A DNA stretch of 64,000 nt from Ruminococcus flavefaciens (GCA_002310115.1 DBYI01000083.1:1-64000), one strand, 5' to 3'. Shown: positions 42,699-52,839, counted from the first letter of the stretch. Numbers and translations: made by a program. Notes: generated from the sequence alone by a model not told the origin.

Positions 42699-44564
42699 TC
42701 AACATCCCCAGAACTTATACATCTCGAATACCAATATAGCCGAAGCAGTAATGACATTGCCTGCAATACTGAAAATATAGCAGATCTTTCCAAATTTTGA
42801 AGTTTTCCTTTTGACAAAGAAAACTATTCCTGCGCAAACAGCTAGTGCACATAATGCAAAACATATCATCTGTGTTACCCCAACAATAATACCAACAGCC
42901 TTTGTAGGACCATATTCAGTAAAAGCAAGCAGTAACACTATCGCAAAAATAGAAGCTACCTTTGCTACCTGAGCACATGTGAGTATGTGATTGCCCTTAT
43001 ATGAACCTATTATTTTCGCTTTAATAAGCTTTCTCCTTGCAAGAAGAACGAATATCGCTGATATTCCTATAATGAAAAATGCTGTCAATAAGCATATCTT
43101 AGATACGTACATTTTTGTTGGGATATACTCAACAGCACCTGCTCTTATGCCCTCAGTTCCGTCCGAATATCTACTTCTGCCCAGGATTGTCACTCTGTCG
43201 GTATAATCCTCTATATATGAATACTTGTAAACATCGTTTCCTATATCAGTTATTCCGTCTATTTTTTCTAAATCAACAGACGAAAGAAAGCTATAAAAAC
43301 AGGCTATACCTTTTAAAGGTGATCTTGAAGGTGTATATTCACCCTTAAACTCAACTTTTGTTTCATTTGTAACAGAAAGGTTATCACCTGAATAATACCC
43401 GAAAACATACTCTGGTATATAGCTTGTAAGAACATTCCTGTCTGAAGCTGTTGTGAGCATAACGATTCCAACCTTAGAATCAGGATCAAACATCATATTA
43501 GCAACTCCCGACCTTGTGCCGCCATCGTGTCCGTACACTCTGACAGCATAATCATTAGGCCAGAAGCCATAGCTGCAGCTTGGTATATCCGATTTTCCAT
43601 AAAAAGCCGAGCCAGAGAACAGCTTTTCCTGAGTTTCAGCCTTTTCAAAGAGTGGATGGTCGTCATCAACTAATGCCTGTGCATACTTTGTAAGGTCACC
43701 AATAGTTCCCGTAGCAGCTCCTGCTGGATACATCGGAATATAATACAGCTGGTCGCCTTTGGAATCCCATATTGGCACAAGCATAGGCATTTCGTATGAT
43801 CTCAGTTTTTCACGCTGTTCTCTTACCCACATATTATCCCTATGATTTGCAGATACCGCTGTATGTTCCATACCGAGAGGTTTAAGAATATTATCATGAA
43901 CATATTGGGTGTAATCAATACCACTGACCCTCTGAACGATAAGCCCTGCAAGAGCAGCTCCCCAGTTAGAATATGACGATACCTCTCCTGGGCGGAATGT
44001 CTGCGCGGGCTCGCAACTTCTCAACGCTTCCTCAAGCGATTTAATATCTTCCTCATTACTTACAAACAGATCATAAATACCTTCGCACCAGCCGCCCTGA
44101 TGATTCATAAGGTCAGTGACAGTGATAGGCTCATCATATTTAAGATTCTTGAAAAAGTTATCGGGAAGATATGTGCGTATATCAGCGTCAAGATCTATTT
44201 TCCCCTGCTCCCACAACTGCATTATGCTGACCCATATCATAGTCTTTGATATGCTTCCCCACTCGAATACTGCATTTTCATCGTTTTTGATGTCATCTTC
44301 AATATTTATGTATCCCTCATATTGAGTATAAAGGACTTCATCACCGTGAAAAACTATTACTGAAGTCGGAGGCTTTTTATTACTACCATCTATGCCGGTA
44401 AGATTGGCTATAATGTCCGTTTTTTTCACAAAGTTGTTTACTGATACTCCAGATGGCAGTTTGAACTCTTTCTCCTCAGCTGCAAAAGAAGTTCCCGAAA
44501 CAACTATTCCAGATGCAAGCATAACGGCTGCTATCCTGGTTATCATTTTTTTGAATAATTTCAT
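42699..44564 (-). CDS. Serine beta-lactamase-like hydrolase with C-terminal membrane domain
   Basis: A 621-residue protein: signal peptide (about 1-29), class C beta-lactamase/PBP4*-type domain with SISK at 104-107 (catalytic Ser104, Lys107), YSN near 200 and HDGGTRSG as the third box, then four to five membrane helices after residue 490. It probably hydrolyses a peptide or D-amino-acid bond outside the cell; true penicillin resistance is not implied. It ends the GntR-ABC operon, 12 bp after the second permease gene. Confidence 0.85.
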   Translation of the reverse strand: MKLFKKMITRIAAVMLASGIVVSGTSFAAEEKEFKLPSGVSVNNFVKKTDIIANLTGIDGSNKKPPTSVIVFHGDEVLYTQYEGYINIEDDIKNDENAVFEWGSISKTMIWVSIMQLWEQGKIDLDADIRTYLPDNFFKNLKYDEPITVTDLMNHQGGWCEGIYDLFVSNEEDIKSLEEALRSCEPAQTFRPGEVSSYSNWGAALAGLIVQRVSGIDYTQYVHDNILKPLGMEHTAVSANHRDNMWVREQREKLRSYEMPMLVPIWDSKGDQLYYIPMYPAGAATGTIGDLTKYAQALVDDDHPLFEKAETQEKLFSGSAFYGKSDIPSCSYGFWPNDYAVRVYGHDGGTRSGVANMMFDPDSKVGIVMLTTASDRNVLTSYIPEYVFGYYSGDNLSVTNETKVEFKGEYTPSRSPLKGIACFYSFLSSVDLEKIDGITDIGNDVYKYSYIEDYTDRVTILGRSRYSDGTEGIRAGAVEYIPTKMYVSKICLLTAFFIIGISAIFVLLARRKLIKAKIIGSYKGNHILTCAQVAKVASIFAIVLLLAFTEYGPTKAVGIIVGVTQMICFALCALAVCAGIVFFVKRKTSKFGKICYIFSIAGNVITASAILVFEMYKFWGC

Positions 44565-44576
44565 TCTCTCCCCTCC

Positions 44577-45353
44577 TTATAGTTCTCGTTTTTCATAATC
44601 CACAACAGCACAGACAGCCCTATATACTACAAAGCCGTAGCCTATGACAACGAGCAACAGCATAGCCAGTAACCCATTGAAAGGCTTTGAAAGACCACTT
44701 AATACAGAAAAAACAACACTGATTATTGGAAAAACTACTTTTTTTAAAGGTGTGAACACTATAACAGAACATAAAACTCCAAAGCCAATATAACCTCCAA
44801 TCAACTTTAGAACAGCCTTCAAGGTTGCATTCTTCTTTTGCTTATAACCATTCTTATAATATTTTCTAAGACTTGATGACATTATCATAAGCGACAGCAT
44901 AAATATGATTCCAAAAATTACTCTAGCCACTGTTTTGTTAATAAAAGGAGAAATGGCAACATCTATTAATTTGCTATCTTGCTCATAAGCTCCATCGGTC
45001 CAAACTGTTTCGTAAAAATCCATATCACTTGTTAAAGTCATTATGACAAATGCCGTTATCCCTATTATTGTGGTTATAAGCGTAAGAAGAGTAAATCTTG
45101 CGATTACAACACTTTTTCTATCCGCAGGGACAACTCCGAAAGTCTTTCTATAGCCTTTGACGTCTTCATTGTTCAATATCAATGAGCACGAAATAATTGA
45201 AACTATCAAAACAATCAATGATACAAATGCTCCTGCAAATATGAATGCAATACCTAATATTATAATAAATACAACAAGTAATTTGAAGCTAACATCCTTT
45301 TTTCCCTTAAATGCCATAAGGTCTATACGCATAAGATCTATTATCCTTTTCAT
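44577..45353 (-). CDS. ABC transporter permease-like membrane protein
   Basis: A 258-residue protein with about six hydrophobic segments and no strong family motif. The start at 45353 (MKRIIDLMRIDLM) is chosen after AGGAAG; an upstream extension overlaps the previous gene without an RBS. Position after an ABC ATPase and another membrane protein suggests the second permease of a YtrBCD-like transporter. Confidence 0.72.
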   Translation of the reverse strand: MKRIIDLMRIDLMAFKGKKDVSFKLLVVFIIILGIAFIFAGAFVSLIVLIVSIISCSLILNNEDVKGYRKTFGVVPADRKSVVIARFTLLTLITTIIGITAFVIMTLTSDMDFYETVWTDGAYEQDSKLIDVAISPFINKTVARVIFGIIFMLSLMIMSSSLRKYYKNGYKQKKNATLKAVLKLIGGYIGFGVLCSVIVFTPLKKVVFPIISVVFSVLSGLSKPFNGLLAMLLLVVIGYGFVVYRAVCAVVDYEKREL

Positions 45354-45364
45354 AAAACCACTTC

Positions 45365-46105
45365 CTATACTTCGTAGTCTGCTGTCTTTTTCAATGTGAT
45401 ATGACAAAACAATATACCCAAAGCCACTGCTGCGGCGTTAAGAGTTATTCCCCATATCCATGTCCCAACGTCGGTCGACGGAAATAGCCACTCATTATAC
45501 GGTGGAATTATACCTCTGGTAACAAGAATAATACTTACAATAAATACGAGTATTGCTAATGAGAAGGTCAGCAATACATTTCTTATATCATGCTGATGTT
45601 TTTCTATATCCGATCTCATAGCGATGAATGCTATCTGAACTATCAGCAGAACCGATACAAAGATAACAAGATGAACAAATTTAAACTCTACACCATTTTC
45701 AAAATATATTCTGTCAGCTTCATGTATTTCTTTACAAAACACTTCAAAATTCCGCGGAAAAATCTCATAAAGCTTAGATAATTTGTTTATACCCATAAGG
45801 ATAAGCGTAATTGTCTCACTAGCAACTACTCCAAGCATATACTCGGCAAATTCAGCCCTTACAAATGCAGCTCTGCTCACTGGAAGTATCCCTTGTACTC
45901 TTCGGTATTCGGGCTTTTGTGTTGCAGCCATCGAAGGCGCAAAAAAACCTACACATGCAATAATAAGAAAAATGTTGAACATAGGGTTGAATACTCCAAA
46001 AACAGCAAGTAAGAGACTAATAATGAGCATTCCACAAAAGAAAGGCAGCGCAGAATTTCGCGAGGTAATATAATCAAACCTTATCAGTTTTACTATCTCT
46101 TTCAC
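45365..46105 (-). CDS. ABC transporter permease-like membrane protein
   Basis: A 246-residue protein beginning VKEIVKLIRFDYITSRNS with a GTG start at 46105, six bases after AAAGGAGG. That start gives a 32-bp overlap with the ATPase gene. About six membrane segments. Probably the first permease of the transporter. Confidence 0.75.
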   Translation of the reverse strand: MKEIVKLIRFDYITSRNSALPFFCGMLIISLLLAVFGVFNPMFNIFLIIACVGFFAPSMAATQKPEYRRVQGILPVSRAAFVRAEFAEYMLGVVASETITLILMGINKLSKLYEIFPRNFEVFCKEIHEADRIYFENGVEFKFVHLVIFVSVLLIVQIAFIAMRSDIEKHQHDIRNVLLTFSLAILVFIVSIILVTRGIIPPYNEWLFPSTDVGTWIWGITLNAAAVALGILFCHITLKKTADYEV

Positions 46106-46958
46106 GGCGATCCTCCTTTGCAATATAAACCAGTATCTCGTCAATACTTGCCTTTTCCGTTTCAAGTTCATCGGAGAGCATTTCTGCATTCTCCGATTTC
46201 ATCATCGCATCGAAGCCATTGCGGTATCCGTGGAAGCCTATAAGTTTTTCCTTAACGCCTGAAGGTATATCCTCCTCCGCGCCCTTTACAACAACATATC
46301 CTTCTGTAAGTTCGTCCTTCGTACCCGTATACCACACCTTACCATTATGAAGTATAGTTACATAATCAGCTATACGTTCTACATCTGAGGTGATATGAGT
46401 TGAGAAAAGAACACTTCTTTTTTCATCCTCAATATACTCAGCAAGTATGTCAAGAAGCTCATCACGAGCAACTGGATCAAGACCGCTGGTAGGCTCGTCA
46501 AGTATCATAAACTCAGCATTATGTGAAAGTGCAACCGCTATCATAAGCTTCATTTTCATTCCCTTAGAAAAATTACCTACAGACTTGTCAGTAGGAAGTC
46601 CAAACTTCTTTATCCTTGCGGCATACTCATCACTGTTCCATTCCTTATAAAAAGGCTTAAACTGCTGTTCAATCTGTTTAACATTAAGATTATCAGAGAT
46701 ATAAAGGCTGTCAAAAACTACGCCTAACTTTTCCTTTATAGCAATCGTATCTTTAACACTGTCAAGTCCGAAAACACTTATCTTGCCACTATCAATCTTT
46801 GCCATATCCAGTATAGAACGGATAGTCGTAGTCTTTCCGGAACCGTTCTCTCCGACAAAGCCCATAATAAATCCCCTGGGAAGCGAAAAACTTACATCTT
46901 TCAACGCAAATCCATCATAAGCTTTATTAAGTCCTTTGATTTCAAGAATATTCTCCAT
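46074..46958 (-). CDS. ABC transporter ATP-binding protein (YtrB-like)
   Basis: A 294-residue ATPase with Walker A GENGSGKTTTIRS, signature NFSKGMKMKLMIA, Walker B FMILDEPTSGLD and FSTHITSDVERIAD. It has a C-terminal extension of about 80 residues. With the preceding GntR gene (3-bp gap) and two permease genes it matches the YtrABCD arrangement responding to wall-active antibiotics in B. subtilis. Confidence 0.9.
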   Translation of the reverse strand: MENILEIKGLNKAYDGFALKDVSFSLPRGFIMGFVGENGSGKTTTIRSILDMAKIDSGKISVFGLDSVKDTIAIKEKLGVVFDSLYISDNLNVKQIEQQFKPFYKEWNSDEYAARIKKFGLPTDKSVGNFSKGMKMKLMIAVALSHNAEFMILDEPTSGLDPVARDELLDILAEYIEDEKRSVLFSTHITSDVERIADYVTILHNGKVWYTGTKDELTEGYVVVKGAEEDIPSGVKEKLIGFHGYRNGFDAMMKSENAEMLSDELETEKASIDEILVYIAKEDRRERDSKTDKV

Positions 46959-46961
46959 ATC

Positions 46962-47333
46962 TCATTCCTCCATAAACTTTTTAAGAGCGCCTATTATCTC
47001 CTTATCGGAAAGTCCTGCATTTCTTCCGGTAACAATCACCTTTTCCATAGCTTCTTCCATTTCACATAGCATCCGCTCACGGAGAAGATCATTATTACGC
47101 GGTGCAACGAAGAATCCCTTTCCTGTAACAGATATTATATAACCTTCCTCAGCCAGGTCGTTATAGACTCTCGTTGTAGTTATCGCACTTATCTTGAGGT
47201 CGCGAGCAAGCTGCCTTATGGACGGAAGCTGTTCATTCTCCTCGGTCTTTCCCTCAAGTATCTGAGTTTTTATCTGTTCCTCAATCTGCTCGTAAATAGG
47301 AACATCAGATTTGTTTTTTATTATTATCTTCAT
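46962..47333 (-). CDS. GntR-family regulator, YtrA-like
   Basis: A 123-residue GntR regulator of the short YtrA subfamily. The winged helix (LPSIRQLARDLKISAITTTR) is followed by a roughly 45-residue dimerisation tail, with no ligand domain. It heads the ABC operon and presumably represses it. AAAGAGG lies before the ATG at 47333. Confidence 0.9.
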   Translation of the reverse strand: MKIIIKNKSDVPIYEQIEEQIKTQILEGKTEENEQLPSIRQLARDLKISAITTTRVYNDLAEEGYIISVTGKGFFVAPRNNDLLRERMLCEMEEAMEKVIVTGRNAGLSDKEIIGALKKFMEE

Positions 47334-47349
47334 AAAATGCCTCTTTCTA

Positions 47350-47432
47350 CAGCTGCATATACCGTATATATCTGTACTTATCTGTACTTATTCTCACATA
47401 TACAGTATAGCACCTGTTTTTATATTTGTCAA
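47350..47432 (-). promoter_or_regulatory. Promoter and repeats of the GntR-ABC operon
   Basis: Minus strand TTGACA (47427-47432), 17-bp spacer, TATACT (47404-47409). Downstream lie a direct repeat ctgtacttat (47371-47390) and A/T dyads such as accgtatatatc, likely YtrA-type operator sequence. The following 47433-47814 is A/T-rich and shows no gene. Confidence 0.65.
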
Positions 47433-47814
47433 TACCCATTTTGATATTTTCAAAATAGCAAAAAGCTTCAAATAATAAAACCTCCGAAAAATCGGATAAT
47501 GGATTAATCTTGCTTTTGATGATATTACCTTATTTTCGCACACTAAACTCTTCAATCAGATGTGTATATCTGATTAGCTGCGCCTTAATTATTTTATTTT
47601 TTTGCTATACCCTTTTTGCAAAATTCACATTATTTACATAGAAAATATACCTGTAAGTTTTTGTCTCTAACATCTTTTAATTCATTTAATGACATTAAGC
47701 TTTAAAGCGACTTGGTAATCTTTCTCTAATTTGATGAACATTCTGTAAACTTTTTGTAATATTGTTTTACAAATCAACATTGTGTGATATTATTCGATTA
47801 GATAAATTTATAAT

Positions 47815-49427
47815 TAGTCTCTCCTCAATAAGCCCATATTTTCAAGGGTTCTCTGTCAAACCATACGGCAGCCCGAAATTCAGCAGAAACTGAATAAGGC
47901 GCAAAAGCATCGCCGCAAGGCGGTCGATGTTCATTGCAATGATGCTGAGAACAATCGATGCTTTTGTGGTATCTTCTCTTTTCGTAAGCAGCAGACCGAG
48001 ACCGAATTTCCGTTTTGCGAGACTGAATTTCCGCTCAACTTCAATTCGATCAGTATTGTCCTGATATGCGATCTTCTTGTCGGCTTTGCTGTCGGCATTT
48101 TTCTTCGGTCTTCCGAGTTTTTTACCGGAAAGTCGAATGCCGAGACTGCTGCAGAAAGAAAGTTTGTCACGATTGCGATAGATCTGATCGACAAGAACAC
48201 GCTCCGGATAATGTCCTGTGCGTTCTTTGTAATTTGCAATCGCTGTCTTCAAAACGGCAGACTCATTGTAGGCATCGAAAGAAAGCTTTTCAATTCTGCA
48301 CATTCCGTTTTCGTCCACTGACAGATCCAGCTTCGCTCCGAACTCGACCGGAGATTTTGCCTTGCCTCTGACGATCGGACGGATATACGACTGGCTGATG
48401 CTGACAATTCTGTTTCCAACGGAATGCGTGTGGTTGTCAAACATATACTGCTACTGCGAATAAACCGTTTCCAGAATGTCGAGCAAATGTGCGTCGGATT
48501 CTGAAAGGACAACGCCGTTGTTTTCAAGCAGATTCGCGATATATCCAAGATTGCGGCGAACATATTGCAGCTGCTTTTTGATTGCTTTTCTGATCTTTTT
48601 TGCGCCGCGTTTTCTGCATTTTGCGAGAGCAAGATAATCATTTCTCGCCTTTTGACGGTACATTCTGGGTCTGTAAAAACCATATTCCTCACTGATCCGG
48701 CAGATCATATCTTCGAGCTTTTCCTGTGCTTCATTCAGCAGTTCGATGTCCTGCGGGTACTTGATATTCTGCGGAGCACAGGTCGCATCAAGGATCAGTG
48801 TTCCGGCGTTTTCAGATTCATTGGTTTCGTCCTGATGATCAGAAGTATCAGAGTTTGCATTTCCATCATGGTCGTCATCATCGCTGTCATCATCGTTTTT
48901 CTGTGCATTGTATTCGATGATCATTTCGTTAATCTCGTTCAGCACATCTTCAGAAAGACGCTTTCTGAATTCAACCAACAGCGACGGCACAAACGGGATC
49001 TTGTCCTCGTATCCGGGCAGACCGATGAAATACTGATAGTACGGGTTTTCTCTGATCTGTTCAACCAGTTCCTCATCGGGATAGTGATATTGCTTCTGGA
49101 TCAAAAGAGAACCGAGTGCCATCCGAAGCGGCTTTGCAGGCATACCGGTATAGCTCGGAAACAGTTTTGCATATTCAGCTTCAATTGTTTCCCATGGAAT
49201 CATCTCTGCTTTTTTGACCCAGCGGTTATCCGGATTCATTTGCAGCCCCAGCGGCTGATTGAAATCTGTGAATGATATCTGCTTTTCTCTCTTAAATTTA
49301 TACATGGCATCCTCCAAAGTACAAGCTTTTTCCTCGTTTTCACCCTTTTTCCTTGCACTTCTATTAGACCATGTTTTATCGCTTTTGTCGATACTACGCG
49401 GGTTTTATTTGGCTTGAGGAGAGACTA
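47815..49427 (-). mobile_element. Insertion sequence with IS5/IS1182-like transposase
   Basis: A 1.6-kb element bounded by 14-bp inverted repeats, tagtctctcctcaa (47815-47828) and ttgaggagagacta (49414-49427). The outer TA on each side could be a target dinucleotide; no longer target duplication was found. It carries one transposase reading frame on the minus strand, interrupted by a stop. It lies in non-coding DNA between the GntR-ABC operon and the GH11-like dockerin gene. Confidence 0.85.
47842..49317 (-). pseudogene. DDE transposase interrupted by an in-frame TAG
   Basis: Codons 1-288 (start ATG 49317) and 292-491 lie in the same frame, parted by TAG at 48451-48453 inside what should be LETVYSQxQYMFDNHTHSVGNR. 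The first part has the N-terminal domain and first Asp (LILDATCAPQNIKYP); the second has VSISQSYIRPIVRGKAK, VLVDQIYRNRDKLSF and the Glu region DRIEVERKFSLAKRKFG. An acidic insert (Asp-rich, about residues 160-190) is notable. A single substitution would restore the gene. Family placement is by eye. Confidence 0.85.
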
Positions 49428-49445
49428 AGTATTATGACATTAAAA

Positions 49446-49478
49446 AACAGTCGTAAGGATCATACTCTTACGACTGTT
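49446..49478 (-). terminator. Terminator of the GH11-like dockerin gene
   Basis: AACAGTCGTAAG (49446-49457) pairs with CTTACGACTGTT (49467-49478), with six T on the minus strand. Confidence 0.85.
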
Positions 49479-49500
49479 TCATTTTTAATAAGCTTATTTT

Positions 49501-52500
49501 TTATGATACTTTCGCATTTACTTCGCTGCCGCCCCACTCAACGACCGTAAAGCCCTTTCTTTCAAAGGTCTCAAGCTGCTGAGGTTCGATATCCATTGCA
49601 TTTTCAAGCGGTATATAAGTCATGAATATACGGAGCATACTGTCGGGCTTCGGAGTAATATTCAGCTTTGCTGCGTCTGTATAGATGTCTCCCTGGAAGG
49701 AAATGAGATTATACTCATTATACTCCATTTTTGGCAGCCAGTACACTATGAATTCATTCATTTCTTCTTCGGTAAGTCCCATATAAGTGAGCTTCTCTTT
49801 GAGGAAGCTTTCGGTATCGCTGCCCGCAACACAGAATCCCTTTGAGAAATCAAATACTGTGCTTGCGTTCACGCTGTCCCAGAAGAGGTATTTATGATGC
49901 GTACCGTCTGCCTTGTTGAGAAGCGAGCCGTCGGGATAAGCCGTTACGTCCCAGCCGTTGTTATACTTCGGATAAGTTGTTGCAAGCTCTGTTCCCGTGA
50001 GTTCAAGCTCAACATGAACATCGGTCTCCTGTTCGGGATAAAGGTAGATAACAGGCTTGCCGAACTGATCGCTGAAGTGAAGTGACTCTGTTATTGGTAC
50101 CCAGCCGTAATTACCTTTATATTCAGTAAATATCCAATCGCTATTGTCGGGATTATTGCCGTATTCATAAAGCTGTGTATTCTTCGGTATCGAAGCGATA
50201 CATTCATAGCTTTCATCGGGACCCCTGTATAATTTCAGTTCATCATAGGCATACATCGGATATCCGAATCCTGTATTCTCATCAGGTTCAACATAGCCTT
50301 TGGCTTTTCCTTCGGCGATCACCTTTCTCATCAGACCGAGATCATATATATCCCATTTGCCGTCGCCATTTACGTCATAATCAGTACCTGCCTTGATATC
50401 CGTTTCCTTGCCGAGAAGGAAATCCGACAGCTTGCTGATATCATCATCAGTATAGGCGGGGATAAGATTCTTGACTCTCCTTGCACTTACAGAATTCACA
50501 ACTGCCGAGCCTTCATTGCGAAGAACATCCAGCGAGAAATATGCGTCAAACATATCGTATGTTTCCACGCCGAGTCCGTTCAGCTTTCTGACGATATCTG
50601 CCGCGTCAAAGCCGCCTTCATAACGTGTAAAGCCGTCGGGAACATCCTCGGCGTCAACAGCTTCGAGCTGTTTCTGACGCTTGACGATCACAAAGGATAA
50701 GTTGTCCTTTGCGACTTCGGGGTAATACGCAATAACATCGTATTTAACGCCTTTTGATTCAATAGTTCCAAGCTCCTCGGGATCACGGAAGGCACCGTAT
50801 ACAAATTCAGATGCGGGCTCTCCGTCCCATTTATCCGCGATCATGATATCACAGCCGTAATACTCGTCATAGCCCGCTTCACCCGAAAGGCCTCTTGGAT
50901 TTATGCATTCCACAAATCCGCCGAGCACCCATTTCGGGTCTTTCTTCTCGGAAGCAGTTTCGCCCATATCTATATTGTAATCAACTCTGAGGCCTTCATC
51001 AAAATTACAGCCGCTTGAATCGTCATCCTTACGGATATGTGTCATTCCGATCCTGAAGCTGCGTGCATACTCGATATCATACGACGAATACGCAGGCGTC
51101 TGATACTGCTCCCATGCGTAGTTTATTTTATCTTCCGCATAGCCTTTCATTGTCATAGTGTCACTGCTGATACTATATTCCAGACCCTTCACATAAACTG
51201 ATCTGTTAAATTCACCGAGTTCTACTCTTCTTGTCTCCTTTTCATACTCGCCATCGTCCACGATCGGGAACGGCAGGAAAACGTAGAGCATTTTGAGGTC
51301 AGCGCTGCCCTTTGAGACACCGCCGTTTACTTGAGCAACAAGAACATCGGGACGTCCCAGCACAACGCCGAGATCATGTACATAGTTCATATAAGACTTA
51401 AGGTCATGCTTAACACTGACCGTACCCGCCAAGCCGTTTTCCTCTGCGTCCTTTCTTACGAAGTAATATCTCTGCTTAAACTGACCCTTGCCTGTTCCGA
51501 GCATACCGAATGAAGCATCGTAAACATCGTAATCAATACCCTCGGCACTGAATTCTCCCATATTTTCAGCATATTCCGAAGGCTTCCAGCCCTTGCTGCA
51601 CGCATCAACGATATACATTTCGGTATAAACGTAATATTCGGGCAGTTCAATGGCGTCAAGCTTTGCCAGTGTGCTTACCGCGAAAGAACCTTCAACATCA
51701 AAATCCATATTATACTCTATGGACGAGTCCGCCACAGCCTTGTAGGACTGATATTGGGCGTACTGCTTTCCGCGCTCGAAAGTGGGATCGTTATTGTATT
51801 TGTTTTCTCTTGCGTCCCATTCAGCCTTGAACAATGCATTGGATATGACGTCCATATAAGAGTTTTCATATCTGCTGTTTATGCCGTAGTAATAACCCGT
51901 GCGAACTCCGTAATCATAATTGGTAACTGTCAGCGTCTCATCTTCGTCCTCATACTTGTCGGGAGCTATGGCAGGATCTGCTTCGATATCTATATCATAC
52001 GTATATACATTGGCTTCGCCCTTGGAATATGCGCTCTCAAGGAATATTCCCACATCGGTTATCTCGCCGATGTAAATTCCTGCATCAGATATCGCTTCGA
52101 TCTTATCCGAAATACTTATCCTCCGCTGATCCTCGATATCGTTATTGATGGAAAGCGGCTCATTCCTGCGGCAGATGACAGTCCTTCCGTTATTATCATC
52201 ATTATCCTTCGAATAGATCGTATAAGAAACGCTTTTTGATTCGCCTTTGACCCTGACACCGAATTCAACATCATTGAATACTTCTTCGGAATCAACACTG
52301 CCTATCTTACTGTACTTACCATCCTTTTCAATAATGCTCTTTCCGTCTGCCGAATCGTCGATCTCAAGGATGTCGATAACGTCGCCCTGGGTATTATGAA
52401 GTCTTATTCCCAGTCTTACATAGCCCTTTTCCTTATCGGTGTAGCCATCCGTATCGATCCTTTTCCAGTACTTGTAGCTGAAGTCTCCAAAGGATGTGTA

Positions 52501-52770
52501 CATTACAGGATAATCGAACTTCAGACCTCTTGAAGCTGAAAAGTCCTCATCATTGTCCCATTTGCAGTTAAAGCATCCTCCCGGCTCCAATGAAAAATCA
52601 GGCTGACTGTCCTTGTCGTTATTGACCATCTCAAAGTAATAACCCTTGTCGATACCGCTGCAGTTATGGTCGATAATGATATCGGCATTTGCTTTCTGAA
52701 GCGGTATTCCCGAAATACACAATGCCGCGGAAACAACAGCGGATAAAAAGCTCTTTGTGCACTTATTCAT
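49501..52770 (-). CDS. Dockerin protein with three tandem degenerate GH11-like modules
   Basis: A 1089-residue secreted protein: signal peptide (1-29); three modules of about 220 residues (30-262, 285-500, 520-765) that each follow the GH11 xylanase pattern; a dockerin whose second loop is DVNGDGKWD (799-807) while the first is eroded; an SH3-like region (about 830-895); and the KPVIYLYP module (905-1089). Module B aligns best (EMYIVDACSKGWKPS, then GTGKGQFKQRYYFVR). It keeps the nucleophile Glu384, but the acid/base site reads AQV (Val481). Module A keeps the acid/base (Glu245) but not the nucleophile. Module C has Asp at both positions (641, 748). It probably binds rather than cuts xylan. 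GH11 assignment is by eye. Confidence 0.82.
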   Translation of the reverse strand: MNKCTKSFLSAVVSAALCISGIPLQKANADIIIDHNCSGIDKGYYFEMVNNDKDSQPDFSLEPGGCFNCKWDNDEDFSASRGLKFDYPVMYTSFGDFSYKYWKRIDTDGYTDKEKGYVRLGIRLHNTQGDVIDILEIDDSADGKSIIEKDGKYSKIGSVDSEEVFNDVEFGVRVKGESKSVSYTIYSKDNDDNNGRTVICRRNEPLSINNDIEDQRRISISDKIEAISDAGIYIGEITDVGIFLESAYSKGEANVYTYDIDIEADPAIAPDKYEDEDETLTVTNYDYGVRTGYYYGINSRYENSYMDVISNALFKAEWDARENKYNNDPTFERGKQYAQYQSYKAVADSSIEYNMDFDVEGSFAVSTLAKLDAIELPEYYVYTEMYIVDACSKGWKPSEYAENMGEFSAEGIDYDVYDASFGMLGTGKGQFKQRYYFVRKDAEENGLAGTVSVKHDLKSYMNYVHDLGVVLGRPDVLVAQVNGGVSKGSADLKMLYVFLPFPIVDDGEYEKETRRVELGEFNRSVYVKGLEYSISSDTMTMKGYAEDKINYAWEQYQTPAYSSYDIEYARSFRIGMTHIRKDDDSSGCNFDEGLRVDYNIDMGETASEKKDPKWVLGGFVECINPRGLSGEAGYDEYYGCDIMIADKWDGEPASEFVYGAFRDPEELGTIESKGVKYDVIAYYPEVAKDNLSFVIVKRQKQLEAVDAEDVPDGFTRYEGGFDAADIVRKLNGLGVETYDMFDAYFSLDVLRNEGSAVVNSVSARRVKNLIPAYTDDDISKLSDFLLGKETDIKAGTDYDVNGDGKWDIYDLGLMRKVIAEGKAKGYVEPDENTGFGYPMYAYDELKLYRGPDESYECIASIPKNTQLYEYGNNPDNSDWIFTEYKGNYGWVPITESLHFSDQFGKPVIYLYPEQETDVHVELELTGTELATTYPKYNNGWDVTAYPDGSLLNKADGTHHKYLFWDSVNASTVFDFSKGFCVAGSDTESFLKEKLTYMGLTEEEMNEFIVYWLPKMEYNEYNLISFQGDIYTDAAKLNITPKPDSMLRIFMTYIPLENAMDIEPQQLETFERKGFTVVEWGGSEVNAKVS

Positions 52771-52810
52771 AAAAAAGTCCCTCCCTGGCAGCCTTAAAGG
52801 CCGCCGTAAT

Positions 52811-52839
52811 ATTATACAAATTATACATCATTTGTTCAA
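52811..52839 (-). promoter_or_regulatory. Promoter of the GH11-like dockerin gene
   Basis: Minus strand TTGAAC (52834-52839), 17-bp spacer, TATAAT (52811-52816). Confidence 0.75.

Noticed and set aside
48565..49275. Plus-strand ORF of 236 codons inside the IS
   Set aside because: Antisense to the transposase frame, which carries recognisable DDE motifs.
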